NCBI RefSeq assembly: GCF_000381885.1
Contig: NZ_KB907209.1
Coordinates: 408,478 to 472,477, forward strand
From: Actinomadura atramentaria DSM 43919
Lineage (GTDB): Bacteria; Actinomycetota; Actinomycetes; Streptosporangiales; Streptosporangiaceae
DNA: 64,000 nt
Direction of reading: 5' to 3'
In this document: positions 52,213-61,679 of the stretch, piece after piece
Layout: every line of letters starts with the position of its first letter
Position numbering within the stretch: position 1 is the stretch's first letter
Translations under genes and position numbers: made by a program
Notes under the pieces: generated by a model
Seen by the model: only the letters and a program-made list of their open reading frames with translations
The model's database searches: none
Told to the model about the DNA's origin: nothing

Positions 52213-54630
52213 TCAGTCGTTGATGCGGCGCGCGATCATCTTCAGGACGATCTTCTGGATGTCCTGCGGGTTCTGCGCGACGTTCACCGTGCCGTTGGTG
52301 ATCGCCGCGATCTTCTGCAGGGACGTCTGGTCGACGTCCTTGCCGTAGCCGATCATGTCGACCTGGATCGGCTTGTTCGGGTCGCGCATCTGCTTGATCT
52401 GCGCGAGCGTCTGGGCGAGGGACGGCCCGTCGGGGTCGTCGTTCTGGCCGTCGGTGAACAGCAGGATGGTGTTCACGAAGTCCGGCCGGTACCCGCGGTT
52501 CATCTCCTTGTAGGCGGCGAGGACGGTCGCGTAGATGGCCGTGTCGCCGTTCGGCTTGGGCTGGAGCCGCGCGAGCTCGGACAGGATCTGCCCGCGCCGG
52601 GTCGTGGAGCCGATGCGGTCGCCGAGGCCGCCGATCGGCACCATCTCCTTCCAGTCGCGCTTGCCGACGAGGTTCGTCGAGAACTCCCACGCGCCGATCT
52701 CGGTGTCGTTGGGCAGCATGCTCAGCCCGCCCTGCTCGACGCGGGTGATCGCCTGGAGCCGGTTCATCCCGCCGCCGACCGGGGCGGCCATCGAGCCGGA
52801 CACGTCCGTCAGGATCAGGATGCGGATGCTGAGCGACAGCTTCGACCACGCCTGCATGACCCCGGCGACCTCGGCGGCCTTCGGCGACGGGAGCTGGCGC
52901 GGACGGGACGGGCTCACGCCGAGCTTCTCCGAGAAGCCCTCGGGGGCCTTGCCGTCCGCGGTGCGGAAGCCGAGCTCGCGGACGTCGGCGCGCGTCGCGT
53001 CGGTGTTCATCGCCGACTCCAGCAGCGCCGCCGCCTTGGTCTTGGCGTCGTCGCCGGTGGTGACGGTGTAGGGGTAGTCCTCCGAGAGCGTGCCCTCGAT
53101 CGGGTACAGGGCGACGGCCGGCTCGGCCGGGTTCGTCTTGTTGAACTTGTAGAGGGCCTGTTCGGAGGAGAGCGCGACCGGCTGCTTGCCGGTGCGGCCC
53201 TTCTTGAACAGCTTGAACTGGTCGTCCACCTTGGGGACGGTCGCCTCGCGGACCGTCCGGACGATCCCGGTGAAGATCGACTCCTTGTTGGGGTCGCTGG
53301 TGAGCAGGGTGTCGGTGATCATCAGCGCGCCCAGGCCCGACGCGTTCTTCGTCGGGTCGGGGACCATCAGCCGCACCGCGTTCGGCGGGATCATCTGGTT
53401 CTTGGTGACGCCGCCGCCCGCGACGCCGCCCGCCGCCTTGAGCAGGTTGTCCCACGTCGGGGTCGCGGTGACGCCCTGCTTCTGGAGCTGGGCCGCGAGC
53501 GACTGCGGCAGGCCGACGACGATCGGGCTCGTCGCCACCGAGGTCTTGGAGATCGTGATGGCGCGCTTGGCCTTGTCGGGGCTGGTGCGCACGAGCGACG
53601 TCCACAGGGTGGAGTCGGGAATCCACACGTCGGGCTGCTTGGTGGAGTCGGACGGGACGCCCTGGCCGGACAGCAGCGTCGCGATCGACGACGGGTCGTC
53701 CGCGGACACCGACGCCTGGACGCACTTGCCGCCGACCTTGCGGCCGTCGCCGTTGAACCGGTCCGCCGCCTTGCGGATCGCGGGCGCGATGTCGGGGGAC
53801 GCCGAGACGCGGAGCGTCAGGGCCTCGTCGCCGCCGCAGCCGCCGCCCGTCCCGAGGAACGCGTACACGCCGACGCCGAGCAGGACCGCGAGGCCGACCG
53901 CGCCCGCGAGCGGGCCGAGCAGGACGCCGCGGCGGCGCTTGCGGCGGCGGCCGCTCTCGAAGCCGCCGGAGCCGCCCGGACCGCCGGACCCGCCCGAGCC
54001 CCCGGAACCACCCGAGTCGCCGCCCGCGCGGCCGCCGAAGAAGCCGGTGGGGCGCTCGTCGGAGCCCGAGACGGTGTCGTAGCCGCTGAAGCCCGCGCTG
54101 GACGCGCCGGGCAGCGTGTAGCCGCCGATCTCGCCGGAGCCCTGCGGGACGGGGCGGTCGTAGCCGCCGGACGCGTAGGGGCGCTCGTACGATCCGGAGC
54201 CGGGCTGCTCGGCACCGCTCGCGCCGGGCTGGTACGCGCCCGAGCCGGGTCGCTCGTAGCCACCGGAGCCCGGTCGCTCGTACGATCCGGAGCCGGGCTG
54301 CTCGGAACCGCCCGGCCGGTACGCGCCCGAGCCCGGCCGCTCGTAGCCGCCGGAGCCGAAGGAGCCGTACGGGTCCGGCCGCTGCTGCGGCGCGGCGCCG
54401 TACCCGCCCGTCCCGCCCGGGATCTGCGGCCCGGACTCGCCGTAGGAGCGCTGCCCCGGCCATTCGGGGTTCTCGCCCGTCTCGCCCGGCGTCACCTGCG
54501 GGGTCTGGCTGTCGCGCGGCGCGAACCAGTCGGAGGACCCGTCGTTGGCGGGACCGAAGACCGGTGCTGCCGGGTCGTGCTCACCGTCATCCGGCCCCTC
54601 AGGGAAGTCGTTGCGATGACGTCCGCTCAC
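52213..54630 (-). CDS. Membrane-anchored solute-binding plus von Willebrand A domain protein
   Basis: Protein of 805 residues. A disordered Gly/Ser/Tyr/Pro-rich cytoplasmic part (1-228) with two 31-residue repeats is followed by a basic stop (RRRKRRRG), one membrane helix (235-260), a type II extracellular solute-binding domain (about 270-580; VSASPDIAPAIRKAADRF) and a VWA domain with MIDAS DVSGSM (609-614), Thr and Asp in FTDGQNDD. Such fusions occur widely in actinobacteria; the role is unknown, perhaps binding a ligand and presenting it to a metal-dependent adhesion domain. GTG start; no ribosome site is obvious. Confidence 0.88.
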   Translation of the reverse strand: MSGRHRNDFPEGPDDGEHDPAAPVFGPANDGSSDWFAPRDSQTPQVTPGETGENPEWPGQRSYGESGPQIPGGTGGYGAAPQQRPDPYGSFGSGGYERPGSGAYRPGGSEQPGSGSYERPGSGGYERPGSGAYQPGASGAEQPGSGSYERPYASGGYDRPVPQGSGEIGGYTLPGASSAGFSGYDTVSGSDERPTGFFGGRAGGDSGGSGGSGGSGGPGGSGGFESGRRRKRRRGVLLGPLAGAVGLAVLLGVGVYAFLGTGGGCGGDEALTLRVSASPDIAPAIRKAADRFNGDGRKVGGKCVQASVSADDPSSIATLLSGQGVPSDSTKQPDVWIPDSTLWTSLVRTSPDKAKRAITISKTSVATSPIVVGLPQSLAAQLQKQGVTATPTWDNLLKAAGGVAGGGVTKNQMIPPNAVRLMVPDPTKNASGLGALMITDTLLTSDPNKESIFTGIVRTVREATVPKVDDQFKLFKKGRTGKQPVALSSEQALYKFNKTNPAEPAVALYPIEGTLSEDYPYTVTTGDDAKTKAAALLESAMNTDATRADVRELGFRTADGKAPEGFSEKLGVSPSRPRQLPSPKAAEVAGVMQAWSKLSLSIRILILTDVSGSMAAPVGGGMNRLQAITRVEQGGLSMLPNDTEIGAWEFSTNLVGKRDWKEMVPIGGLGDRIGSTTRRGQILSELARLQPKPNGDTAIYATVLAAYKEMNRGYRPDFVNTILLFTDGQNDDPDGPSLAQTLAQIKQMRDPNKPIQVDMIGYGKDVDQTSLQKIAAITNGTVNVAQNPQDIQKIVLKMIARRIND
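54175..54357 (-). repeat. In-frame repeat in the VWA protein N-terminus
   Basis: Two near-identical copies of a unit of about 93 bp encoding the pattern GSGGYERPGSGAYxPG(x)n EQPGSGSYERP (31 residues). A low-complexity coding repeat. Confidence 0.7.
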
Positions 54631-54776
54631 GGCAGCCTCGATTCACCAGAAACCCGTCGATGTTTCCCGGCACTGTAGTAGTCCGGCCCATAGGTTACAA
54701 AGGCGGGGAAAATGATGATGTTGCAGGTCATACGCCGGACGGTGGGGCGCGCGGACGGCCCGGCACAATAAGCGGC

Positions 54777-55595
54777 ATGGCCAGCCTCGTCCCCGTCGCC
54801 GACCCCGCCGACCCGCGCCTCGCCGACTACACCCGGCTCCGCGACGTCAACCTCCGCAAGAGCCTCGAAGCCGAGCACGGGCTGTTCATCGCCGAGGGGG
54901 AGAAGGTCATCCGCCGGGCGCTCGGCGGCGGGCACCCCGCCCGGTCGTTCCTCATGGCGCGGCGCTGGGTCGAGCCGCTCGCGGACGCGCTCGCCGGGAC
55001 CGACGCGCCCGTCTACGTCGCGGACGACGCCGTCGTGGAGGCCGTCGCCGGGTTCCCCGTCCACCGGGGCGCGCTCGCGTCGCTGGCCCGGCTGCCGCTG
55101 CCCGACGTCGCCTCGGTCGTCGCGGGCGCGCGGCGCGTGCTCGTCCTCGAGGACCTCGTCGACCACGCCAACGTCGGCGCGATCTTCCGGTGCGCCGCCG
55201 CGCTCGGCGTGGACGCGGTCGTGCTGTCGCCGCGCTGCGCCGACCCGCTGTACCGGCGGTCGGTGAAGGTGTCGATGGGCGCGGTGTTCGCGGTGCCCTA
55301 CGCGCGGATGGCGTCCTGGCGGGACGGGCTCGCGCTGCTGCGCGGCGCGGGGTTCACCCTGCTCGCGCTCACCCCGGACGCCGCCGCCGTCCCGCTGGAC
55401 CGCGCGCCCTCGGGGGAGCGCGTCGCGCTGCTGCTCGGCACCGAGGGCGACGGGCTGACGTCCCACTGGCTGGCCGAGGCCGACGCGCCCGTCCGCATCC
55501 CGATGGACCCGGGCGCGCTCGCGGGCGGCGTCGACTCCCTCAACGTGGTCGCCGCCGCCGCCATCGCGTGCTACGCGCTCGTCACCGGGAGCTGA
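54777..55595 (+). CDS. TrmH/SpoU-family RNA 2'-O-methyltransferase
   Basis: Protein of 272 residues. An N-terminal substrate-binding domain (FIAEGEKVIRRAL) precedes the SPOUT knot with motif 1 LEDLVDHANVGAIFRCAAALGVDAVVLS, motif 2 LLLGTEGDGLT and motif 3 IPMDPGALAGGVDSLNVVAAAAI. It should 2'-O-methylate rRNA or tRNA; the target nucleotide cannot be predicted. CACAAT just before the ATG may be a -10 box of a leaderless transcript. The end overlaps the converging gene by 14 bp. Confidence 0.9.
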   Translation: MASLVPVADPADPRLADYTRLRDVNLRKSLEAEHGLFIAEGEKVIRRALGGGHPARSFLMARRWVEPLADALAGTDAPVYVADDAVVEAVAGFPVHRGALASLARLPLPDVASVVAGARRVLVLEDLVDHANVGAIFRCAAALGVDAVVLSPRCADPLYRRSVKVSMGAVFAVPYARMASWRDGLALLRGAGFTLLALTPDAAAVPLDRAPSGERVALLLGTEGDGLTSHWLAEADAPVRIPMDPGALAGGVDSLNVVAAAAIACYALVTGS

Positions 55596-56502
55596 ACCGG
55601 GAGCGGCGCCCGCCCGGGCGGCGGCGGGCGGCGGCGGTGCGGCGGCCGAGCCGCGCCTGCGTCAGCACCAGCAGCGTCGCGACGAACAGCGCCGCGAGCC
55701 ACGCGGCCTGGACGCCCGCCGTCCGCTCGAACGCGGCGTCGTCCGCGACGGCCGCCGTGTTGGAGCGCAGCCGGCTCTGCGGGAGCGCGGTCGTGCGCTC
55801 CTGCGCCACGGCGGGCGGCGGGGCCTGCGGGGCGACGGACGGGAGCCGCGTGTCCGACCCGGCGACGGGCGGCGCGGCGGTCCGCGGACCCGCCACTCGC
55901 GGGACGGACGGGACGGACGGCGCGACCGGCGGCACCGGCGGCGCGGTCAGCTTCCCGTCGCCGGTCGGCTTCGGCTTCGGCTTGGGCTTCTCGGTCGGTT
56001 TCGGGGTCGGCTTGGGCTTCGGCTTCACCGGCACCGCGAACGTGATCTTCGTGCCGCCCGTCACCGGCGCGACGTCCTCGGCCGTCGCGGTGACGCTGAC
56101 CTCGACCTCCTTGGTCGCCGTCGCGTCGCCGGGGACCGCCACCGTCGCGGTGACCGTTCCGGACTCGTCCCGCGCCAGCGCCCCGACCGCGCAGCCGTCG
56201 CCCGCGAACGGCGGCGCGCACGCGCCGCCGACCTCCGCGCCGCCGGACGCGGTGATCTTCGTGACGCGCACCCCGGCCGCGTCCGCGCCGTGCGCGCCGA
56301 TCCGGACCGTCAGCGTCACCGGGTCGCCCGGCGCGGCCTTCGCCGGGGCCGTCGCCGCGACGGTGAGCGTCGCGGGCGCGGACGTGCCGTCGTCCCCCGG
56401 CGGCGACTCCGAGGGCGCGGGCGCGGCCGCGATGCCCGCGGCCAGGCCCAGGCCCAGCAGAACTCCGGTCCCCGTCACACGAGCCCTCACCCGGGCGAGC
56501 AC
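55582..56502 (-). CDS. Secreted, membrane-anchored Ig-like protein with Lys/Pro stalk
   Basis: Protein of 306 residues: signal sequence (about 1-28), a DUF11/CARDB-like beta domain (about 42-150; APGDPVTLTVRIGAHGADAAGVRVTKI, two Cys), a (KP)n repeat (KPKPKPTPKPTEKPKPKPKP region about 160-180), a Pro/Val-rich stalk, and a C-terminal helix (AAWLAALFVATLLVL) with basic tail. It is probably displayed on the cell surface. No enzymatic motif. Converges on the SPOUT gene with a 14-bp overlap. Confidence 0.7.
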   Translation of the reverse strand: MLARVRARVTGTGVLLGLGLAAGIAAAPAPSESPPGDDGTSAPATLTVAATAPAKAAPGDPVTLTVRIGAHGADAAGVRVTKITASGGAEVGGACAPPFAGDGCAVGALARDESGTVTATVAVPGDATATKEVEVSVTATAEDVAPVTGGTKITFAVPVKPKPKPTPKPTEKPKPKPKPTGDGKLTAPPVPPVAPSVPSVPRVAGPRTAAPPVAGSDTRLPSVAPQAPPPAVAQERTTALPQSRLRSNTAAVADDAAFERTAGVQAAWLAALFVATLLVLTQARLGRRTAAARRRPGGRRSRFSSR

Positions 56503-56607
56503 GTCCCACGCACCTCCGTCGCGTTTGCCCCGAAACGCCCCGGAACGCTCTACCCCGGGAAGTCCTTCTTCACTCCTGCCGGAACGGGTCGGCGATCCGG
56601 ACGGGCG

Positions 56608-56982
56608 TCAGACGGTCTCCTCGCGGACGTCCTCGACCTCGTCGCGCGGCGCCCAGCTCTGCCACACGCCCTGGTCCACCCGGTCCAGCCCCAGGCGCTC
56701 CGCGACCGGCGCGCGGCCGCCCGTGTACTCCACCCGCAGCCAGCCCTCGTGCTCCCCGACGATCACGAACGGCTCCCCGCGCCACCGGCACGCCGTCCGG
56801 ACGTACCGCAGCGCCTCCACCTCGAACGCCGGGACGATCCGGCGGTACCGGCCCGGGCGCAGCTCGTCGAACCCGTCCGTCGGCTCGGCCGCGTACAGCC
56901 GGATCTCGCCGTCCGCGCCCGGCGCCGCCTCGAAGTCGCGGCCCAGCCAGCGGGCCAGGTAACCGTCCCGAATCGGCGCCAT
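56608..56982 (-). CDS. Conserved hypothetical protein next to the SseB-like gene
   Basis: Protein of 124 residues (MAPIRDGYLARWLGRDFEA ... WRGEPFVIVGEHEGWLRVEYTGG ... GLDRVDQGVWQSWAPRDEVEDV). I do not recognise it. I chose the ATG at 56982, with GGGAGG four bases upstream, over a start at 57036 that would overlap the upstream gene. It is 28 bp downstream of the giant SseB-like gene and probably acts with it; the beta-rich pattern suggests a small binding domain. Confidence 0.65.
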   Translation of the reverse strand: MAPIRDGYLARWLGRDFEAAPGADGEIRLYAAEPTDGFDELRPGRYRRIVPAFEVEALRYVRTACRWRGEPFVIVGEHEGWLRVEYTGGRAPVAERLGLDRVDQGVWQSWAPRDEVEDVREETV

Positions 56983-57010
56983 CACGCCTCCCGTCGCATC
57001 CGGCGGCCCG

Positions 57011-60000
57011 TCAACGGCGCTCGCCACCCGGCTCACCCGCCTCCGGCCGCAGCCAGGCCAGCCGGTCCGGGTCGTACATCGCGACGAACCGCTCCGTGCG
57101 GTCCGCGCCCAGCAGGTACATCTCCGCGCCGTACGGCAGGCGGACGCTGTCCACCTTGTACTCGCGGATCGAGCCCGCGCTGCCCGGCGCGAAACCCGTC
57201 CCCTGGAACGGCGCGGCCTCCAGGACCCAGCCCGCGTCGCCCCACGACGCCAGCTCCTCCTCGGACCGGCCGCCGAACGGCACCCGGTACAGCTCCGCGC
57301 AGTACGCGGGCCAGCGGATGACGTACACGCCCTCGTCGGACGGCGCGAACGGCGAGTCCGGGTACAGCAGGCCCAGCGTCTCGTAGAGCTGCGCCGGGGT
57401 CTGCAGCTCGGCCACGTCCGACGTCGGGTGGACGAACCCGCCGACGCGGTCGTAGCCCTGCTCCAGGTACCAGCCGACGTGGCCGTGCGGGACGACCTTC
57501 TGCATGATCGACGGCTGCGGGACGGGCTCGCCCTCCGGCTCCGGCGGCGCCGGGCGCGCGGCCGGGGCGTCCGCCGGGACGGGCTCGGGGCGCGGGCCGC
57601 CGTCGCTCCGGACGTCGTGGCCGGGCTCCGGCCGCCGGTCGAGCCCGTGTTGCAGCCCGTGTTGCAGCCCGTTCTCCGGGACGGCGACGGGCTCCCGGGC
57701 GGCGTCCGGTTCGGGAGCGGGCTCGGGGACGAGCCCCGGCGCGGGCTGCGCGTGCGGACCGGACTGATCCTGCTGCGCGTGCTGTTCCTCCGGCGCGGGT
57801 AGCGCGTGCGGGCCGGACCGCTCCTGCGGCGCGGGTGGCGTCCCTGGTTGTGCGTGCGGGCCGGATTGTTCCGCGGGGCGCGTTCCCGACTGCTCTTGCG
57901 GTGCCGGGCGCGGCGCGGGGCGCGTGCCGACCCGCGCGTGCTCGGGCCGCGACGGCAGCGGACGCGGAGCGGACTCCGCGTACGGCGCGGGCGGGCGCGG
58001 CGGCTCCGGCAGCGGCGGGATCTCCGGCCGCGACCGCACCAGGCCGACCCGTACGGCCCACGCGCTCAGCGCCCGGACCTGCTCGCCCTCCAGCGACGCC
58101 CCGATCCGCGTGCCCGGGTTGAGGAGCATCGCCCAGTCCGGCCGGGGCCAGGCGGCGATCAGCTCCCGGAAGTCCGCGTACACGAAACGCGACTCTGGCA
58201 GCACCTCCCGCAGCCGTACCAGCGACGTGAACACGCGCACCGACACCGCGTCCCGCAGCGCCGCGTCCCACCGGAACTCGCGCTGGACGGGCGTGACCTC
58301 CAGCGGCGCGTCGTCGGGGATCGGCACGAGCACGTTCGCGGCGAGCAGCACCCGCAGGAACGCGTCCGAGTCGCCGCTGCGGACGGCCTCGTAGAGCTCC
58401 TGGTCGATCCGGTTCCCCGGCTCGAACGCGGCCGAATGGGACTCAGCGGCCGCCGTCCCACGGGCATCCGGCGCGGCCAGGACGGGCTCGTCCATTCCCC
58501 GCCGAGGCGGCCCGCCCGCGTCCGGCGCGCCGACCGTGGCGCTGTCCGCGGACGGCGCGGACGGCGCGTCCGGCGCGGGCGGCGTTCCCCCCGCGCCCGG
58601 CAGGGGCGGCGTGCTCGCTCCGGGCACGGCCGGTGCGTCCGCCAGCGGCGGGCGCGACTCAACGGATGCGTCCGGCACGGGTGCCGTGCTTGGTTCGGGC
58701 GGCGCGCCTTGGGCGTTCGACGTGGGGACCGCGTCCGGTGCGGGCGGCAGGGATGGCGCGTCCGGCATCGACGGCGGGATTTGGGCGTCCGGCATCGACG
58801 GCGGGACTGGAGCGTCCGGCGTGGACGGCGGGATTTGGACGTCCGGCGTGGGAATCGCGTCCGGTGCGGACGGCGCGTCCGGCACGGGGATCGCGCCCGG
58901 TGCCGGGGACGGCGCGTCGGGAGCGGGTTCCGGGGCCGTGGCGCGGCCCGCGAGGGCCCGGACGCGGTCGGCCGGGAGGACGGCGTCCACCGGTGTGCCC
59001 GGGTTCAGCACGAGCGTCCACGACTCGTCCGGCCACGCCGCCGCCATCTCCGCGAAGCTCGGCATGACGAACCGGGACGACCCGATCGCCTCGCTCATCC
59101 ACCGCAGCGACGTGAACACCTGGATCGACGTGCGGCCGTGGACCGGCACCGGACGCCACGGAAAGTCCGGGTCCTCCGGCGGGATGCCCCACGGCGTCTG
59201 CGGCTCCGCCGGGACGAGCACCTGCGCGCCCGTCAGGATCTGGAAGAACGCCTCGGTGTCGCCCCGCCGGGACGCCTCGAACAGCTTCTCCTCGACCTCG
59301 TTCTGCGGCTCGAACGCCTCGGCGAGCCGCCGCGCCGCGCGCTGGTCCGCCCAGGTCGCCAGGCCCGGGAGCTGCCCGGCGTGGATCGTCCCCCCGGCGG
59401 GGGAGCCGGAGTTCACCGCGAGCGGCCGCGCGGAGTCCGGCCAGTACCGCAGGACGGCCGTGAACGGCAGCGGCATGTACGCCGAGCCCGTCCCGGCGTC
59501 GCGCGCGGCCTCGACCAGCCGTTCCGGCGAGGTGAAGACGGGGACGGTCGCGGTGCCGTCGATGTCGCGCGTCGGCCACGGGAAGCCGGGGCGGCCCGGC
59601 CGCAGCGCGTAGTCCACGTCGTCGGGGACGGGGAGCAGGACCTCCGCGTCCACGAGCGTGCGCAGGAACAGGTCGTGGTCGTTCGCGGACGCGGCGCGCA
59701 GCAGGTCGCGCTCGACGTCGTTGGCGGGCTCGAACGGGCGCGACCTGGCCGGGGCGCGCTCGCGCAGCTCCTCCCACGGCTCGTCGTCGGCGACGACGGG
59801 GAGGTCGAGCTGCGTCTCGTCCGGCGCGGGACCGGCGGGGCGCCCGAACGGCGGCGTCCCGGACGCGTCCGCGCCGGACCCCGGGGCCGCGACCGGTTCC
59901 TGCGGCGGCGCGCCGGGTTCCTGCGCCGAAGGCGCGGCGGTTTCAAGCACGGCGGGCGGTGCGCTCGGCTCCTGCGGCGGCGCGACGAGATCAGGGGCCG

Positions 60001-61255
60001 ACTCCTGCGGTCGCGCGCCCGAATCATCGGCCGCGGACGCGACGGACTCGTGCGGCGGCGCGCCCGAATCAACGGCCGGCGGCGCGACGGATTCCTGCGG
60101 CGGCGCGACGAAATCAGGGGCCGGTGGCGCGGCGGGCTCCTGCCGCGCGCCCGAATCAGGGACTGCGGGCGCGACGGGCACGTGCGGCGGCGCGACGAGA
60201 TCAGGGGTCGGTGACGCGGCGGGCTCCTGCCGCGCGCCCGAATCAGGGACTGCGGGCGCGACGGGCTCGTGCGGCGGCGCGACGAGATCAGGGGCTGGCG
60301 GCGCGACGGGTTCCTGCGGCGGCGCGCCCGAATCAGGGGCCGGTGGCGCGAGGGGCTCGTGCGGCGGCGCGCCCGAGTCAACGGACGGCGGCGCGACGGG
60401 CTCCTGCGCGGCCGGGGCGATCGGCTCCTGCGGCGGTGCGACGGAATCGAAGTTCGGCGGCGCGGCGGACGGCGGCGCGACGTCGTCGAGCGCGTCGCCC
60501 TGGGGAACCCGCGGCCGCGCGTCGCCCGGATACCCGGCGGGCGCCGGACGCTCGTCCTCGGCGGCGGGCCGGGCCTCCGGCGCGGACGGGTACGGGTCGC
60601 GGCTCGTCGGCGGCGCGGTCTCCTCGCGCGGATCGCCCTCCGGAGCCCGGTCGAACGCGGGCGCCTCGCCCGGCGGCGTCCACGGGGCCCGCTCGCCCTC
60701 CGGCGCGGCGGGCGCGGCGGGCGCATCCGGCGCGTACGGCTCGGGCGCGGCGTGCCGCGCGCCGGGCGGCACCGGCGTGAGCAGTTCGGGCCGTCCCGCC
60801 AGCGGCGGCAGCGCGTCCCCGTCCGCCACCTGCCGCACGAACCAGGACGGCAGCCGCCCCTCGACCGGCAGCGGCGGCGCGTCCGGCAGCCCCGGCGACA
60901 CGGCGTCCACCGCGAGCCACCAGCGCGGTTCCGGCCAGTTCCGCGCGACGTCCGCGAACGACAGCGTCAGGAAGTGCCGGACCGCCGGGCCGAGGCAGGC
61001 CAGCATCGCCGCCGGAGAGGTGAACGCCAGGACGTGGACGCGGCCGTCGTCGTCGCGCGTCGGCCAGGGCGGCTGCACCCGGTTGGCGAGCACGTCGTCC
61101 ACGAGGTCGGGCGCCACCGGGAACAGCAGTTCCGCCGTCGCGAGCGCCCGGAAGTACCCCTCCCGGTCACCCGCCCGGACCGCCTCGACGAGCCGCCGTT
61201 CCAGCTCTGACGTGGGCCGCCAGACGTCGGCCACGGTCGCCACCCCCTGTTTCAT
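57011..61255 (-). CDS. Giant four-copy SseB-domain protein with unknown C-terminal domain
   Basis: Protein of 1414 residues. Four SseB N-terminal-like modules lie at about 12-150, 505-640, 645-780 and 942-1080, each with the pattern E/R-x-L-x-E-A-(x)n-F-L/F-x-x-L ... VPVFTSxxxL ... WP ... LAVNPGTP. They are separated by Pro/Ala/Gln-rich repeat linkers (about 175-490 and 785-935). The last 150 residues (HGHVGWYLEQGYDRVGGFVHPTSDV ... GADRTERFVAMYDPDRLAWLRPE) form a separate globular domain I cannot name. No signal peptide; probably cytoplasmic scaffold or secretion-associated. The ATG at 61255 is used, but GTG 61234 with AGGGGG upstream is an equally good start. Confidence 0.8.
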   Translation of the reverse strand: MKQGVATVADVWRPTSELERRLVEAVRAGDREGYFRALATAELLFPVAPDLVDDVLANRVQPPWPTRDDDGRVHVLAFTSPAAMLACLGPAVRHFLTLSFADVARNWPEPRWWLAVDAVSPGLPDAPPLPVEGRLPSWFVRQVADGDALPPLAGRPELLTPVPPGARHAAPEPYAPDAPAAPAAPEGERAPWTPPGEAPAFDRAPEGDPREETAPPTSRDPYPSAPEARPAAEDERPAPAGYPGDARPRVPQGDALDDVAPPSAAPPNFDSVAPPQEPIAPAAQEPVAPPSVDSGAPPHEPLAPPAPDSGAPPQEPVAPPAPDLVAPPHEPVAPAVPDSGARQEPAASPTPDLVAPPHVPVAPAVPDSGARQEPAAPPAPDFVAPPQESVAPPAVDSGAPPHESVASAADDSGARPQESAPDLVAPPQEPSAPPAVLETAAPSAQEPGAPPQEPVAAPGSGADASGTPPFGRPAGPAPDETQLDLPVVADDEPWEELRERAPARSRPFEPANDVERDLLRAASANDHDLFLRTLVDAEVLLPVPDDVDYALRPGRPGFPWPTRDIDGTATVPVFTSPERLVEAARDAGTGSAYMPLPFTAVLRYWPDSARPLAVNSGSPAGGTIHAGQLPGLATWADQRAARRLAEAFEPQNEVEEKLFEASRRGDTEAFFQILTGAQVLVPAEPQTPWGIPPEDPDFPWRPVPVHGRTSIQVFTSLRWMSEAIGSSRFVMPSFAEMAAAWPDESWTLVLNPGTPVDAVLPADRVRALAGRATAPEPAPDAPSPAPGAIPVPDAPSAPDAIPTPDVQIPPSTPDAPVPPSMPDAQIPPSMPDAPSLPPAPDAVPTSNAQGAPPEPSTAPVPDASVESRPPLADAPAVPGASTPPLPGAGGTPPAPDAPSAPSADSATVGAPDAGGPPRRGMDEPVLAAPDARGTAAAESHSAAFEPGNRIDQELYEAVRSGDSDAFLRVLLAANVLVPIPDDAPLEVTPVQREFRWDAALRDAVSVRVFTSLVRLREVLPESRFVYADFRELIAAWPRPDWAMLLNPGTRIGASLEGEQVRALSAWAVRVGLVRSRPEIPPLPEPPRPPAPYAESAPRPLPSRPEHARVGTRPAPRPAPQEQSGTRPAEQSGPHAQPGTPPAPQERSGPHALPAPEEQHAQQDQSGPHAQPAPGLVPEPAPEPDAAREPVAVPENGLQHGLQHGLDRRPEPGHDVRSDGGPRPEPVPADAPAARPAPPEPEGEPVPQPSIMQKVVPHGHVGWYLEQGYDRVGGFVHPTSDVAELQTPAQLYETLGLLYPDSPFAPSDEGVYVIRWPAYCAELYRVPFGGRSEEELASWGDAGWVLEAAPFQGTGFAPGSAGSIREYKVDSVRLPYGAEMYLLGADRTERFVAMYDPDRLAWLRPEAGEPGGERR
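58761..58850 (-). repeat. 27-bp tandem repeat coding PDAxxPPSM
   Basis: About three and a half imperfect copies of a 27-bp unit (GCGTCCGGC, ATCGACGGC, GGGATTTGG on the plus strand) inside a linker of the SseB-like protein. Confidence 0.65.
59940..60440 (-). repeat. Pro/Ala repeat linker of about 57-60-bp units
   Basis: Imperfect tandem units alternating VAPPQEPVAPPAPD and SGAPPHEPVAP-like segments, encoding a long flexible linker between SseB modules 1 and 2. Unit number is likely variable between strains. Confidence 0.65.
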
Positions 61256-61679
61256 CCCGCGCCGCCTTCGTCCCGTCGGCGGCGTCCTGGGAGACGACGC
61301 CGCGACGAGTTACGGACCTGCCTACGCTACATGGGCGAACACGGCCAAAGCTCCCGTGTCGGCCGGTCCCGCGGCGGGACGCGGCGACCCCCGTCGCCCC
61401 GGTCCCGCGGCATGCGCGACCCCCCGCGCGGCGGAGCGGATTCCCGGCGCGCGCGTCCGCCCGGTCCCCCCGCCGGACGGCGCGGCGACGCCCGGACCCC
61501 CAGGACGGGGACACCGGCTCCGCGCTTCACGACAGGGTAGGGGGCGCGTCCCCGCGGCATCCACCGGTACATGAACGTCACCGTGATTCGTTGTGCGAGT
61601 CCCGTCGGCGTGAGGCGCCGGAACCCGCGCTGTGCGCCAGTATGGGCGGATGCTCACGGGGACGAAGCAGGAGGGCGTC
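61256..61679. other. Divergent intergenic region, no gene seen
   Basis: 424 bp between the SseB-like gene and a small lipoprotein gene. An AT-richer patch at 61305-61335 (TACGCTACATGG) is the likely promoter of the minus-strand gene. Short frames in both directions lack ribosome sites. Confidence 0.45.

Noticed and set aside
59940..60440. CRISPR-like periodic repeat
   Set aside because: The repeats are in frame, imperfect, contiguous and encode a Pro/Ala linker; there are no unique spacers and no cas genes.
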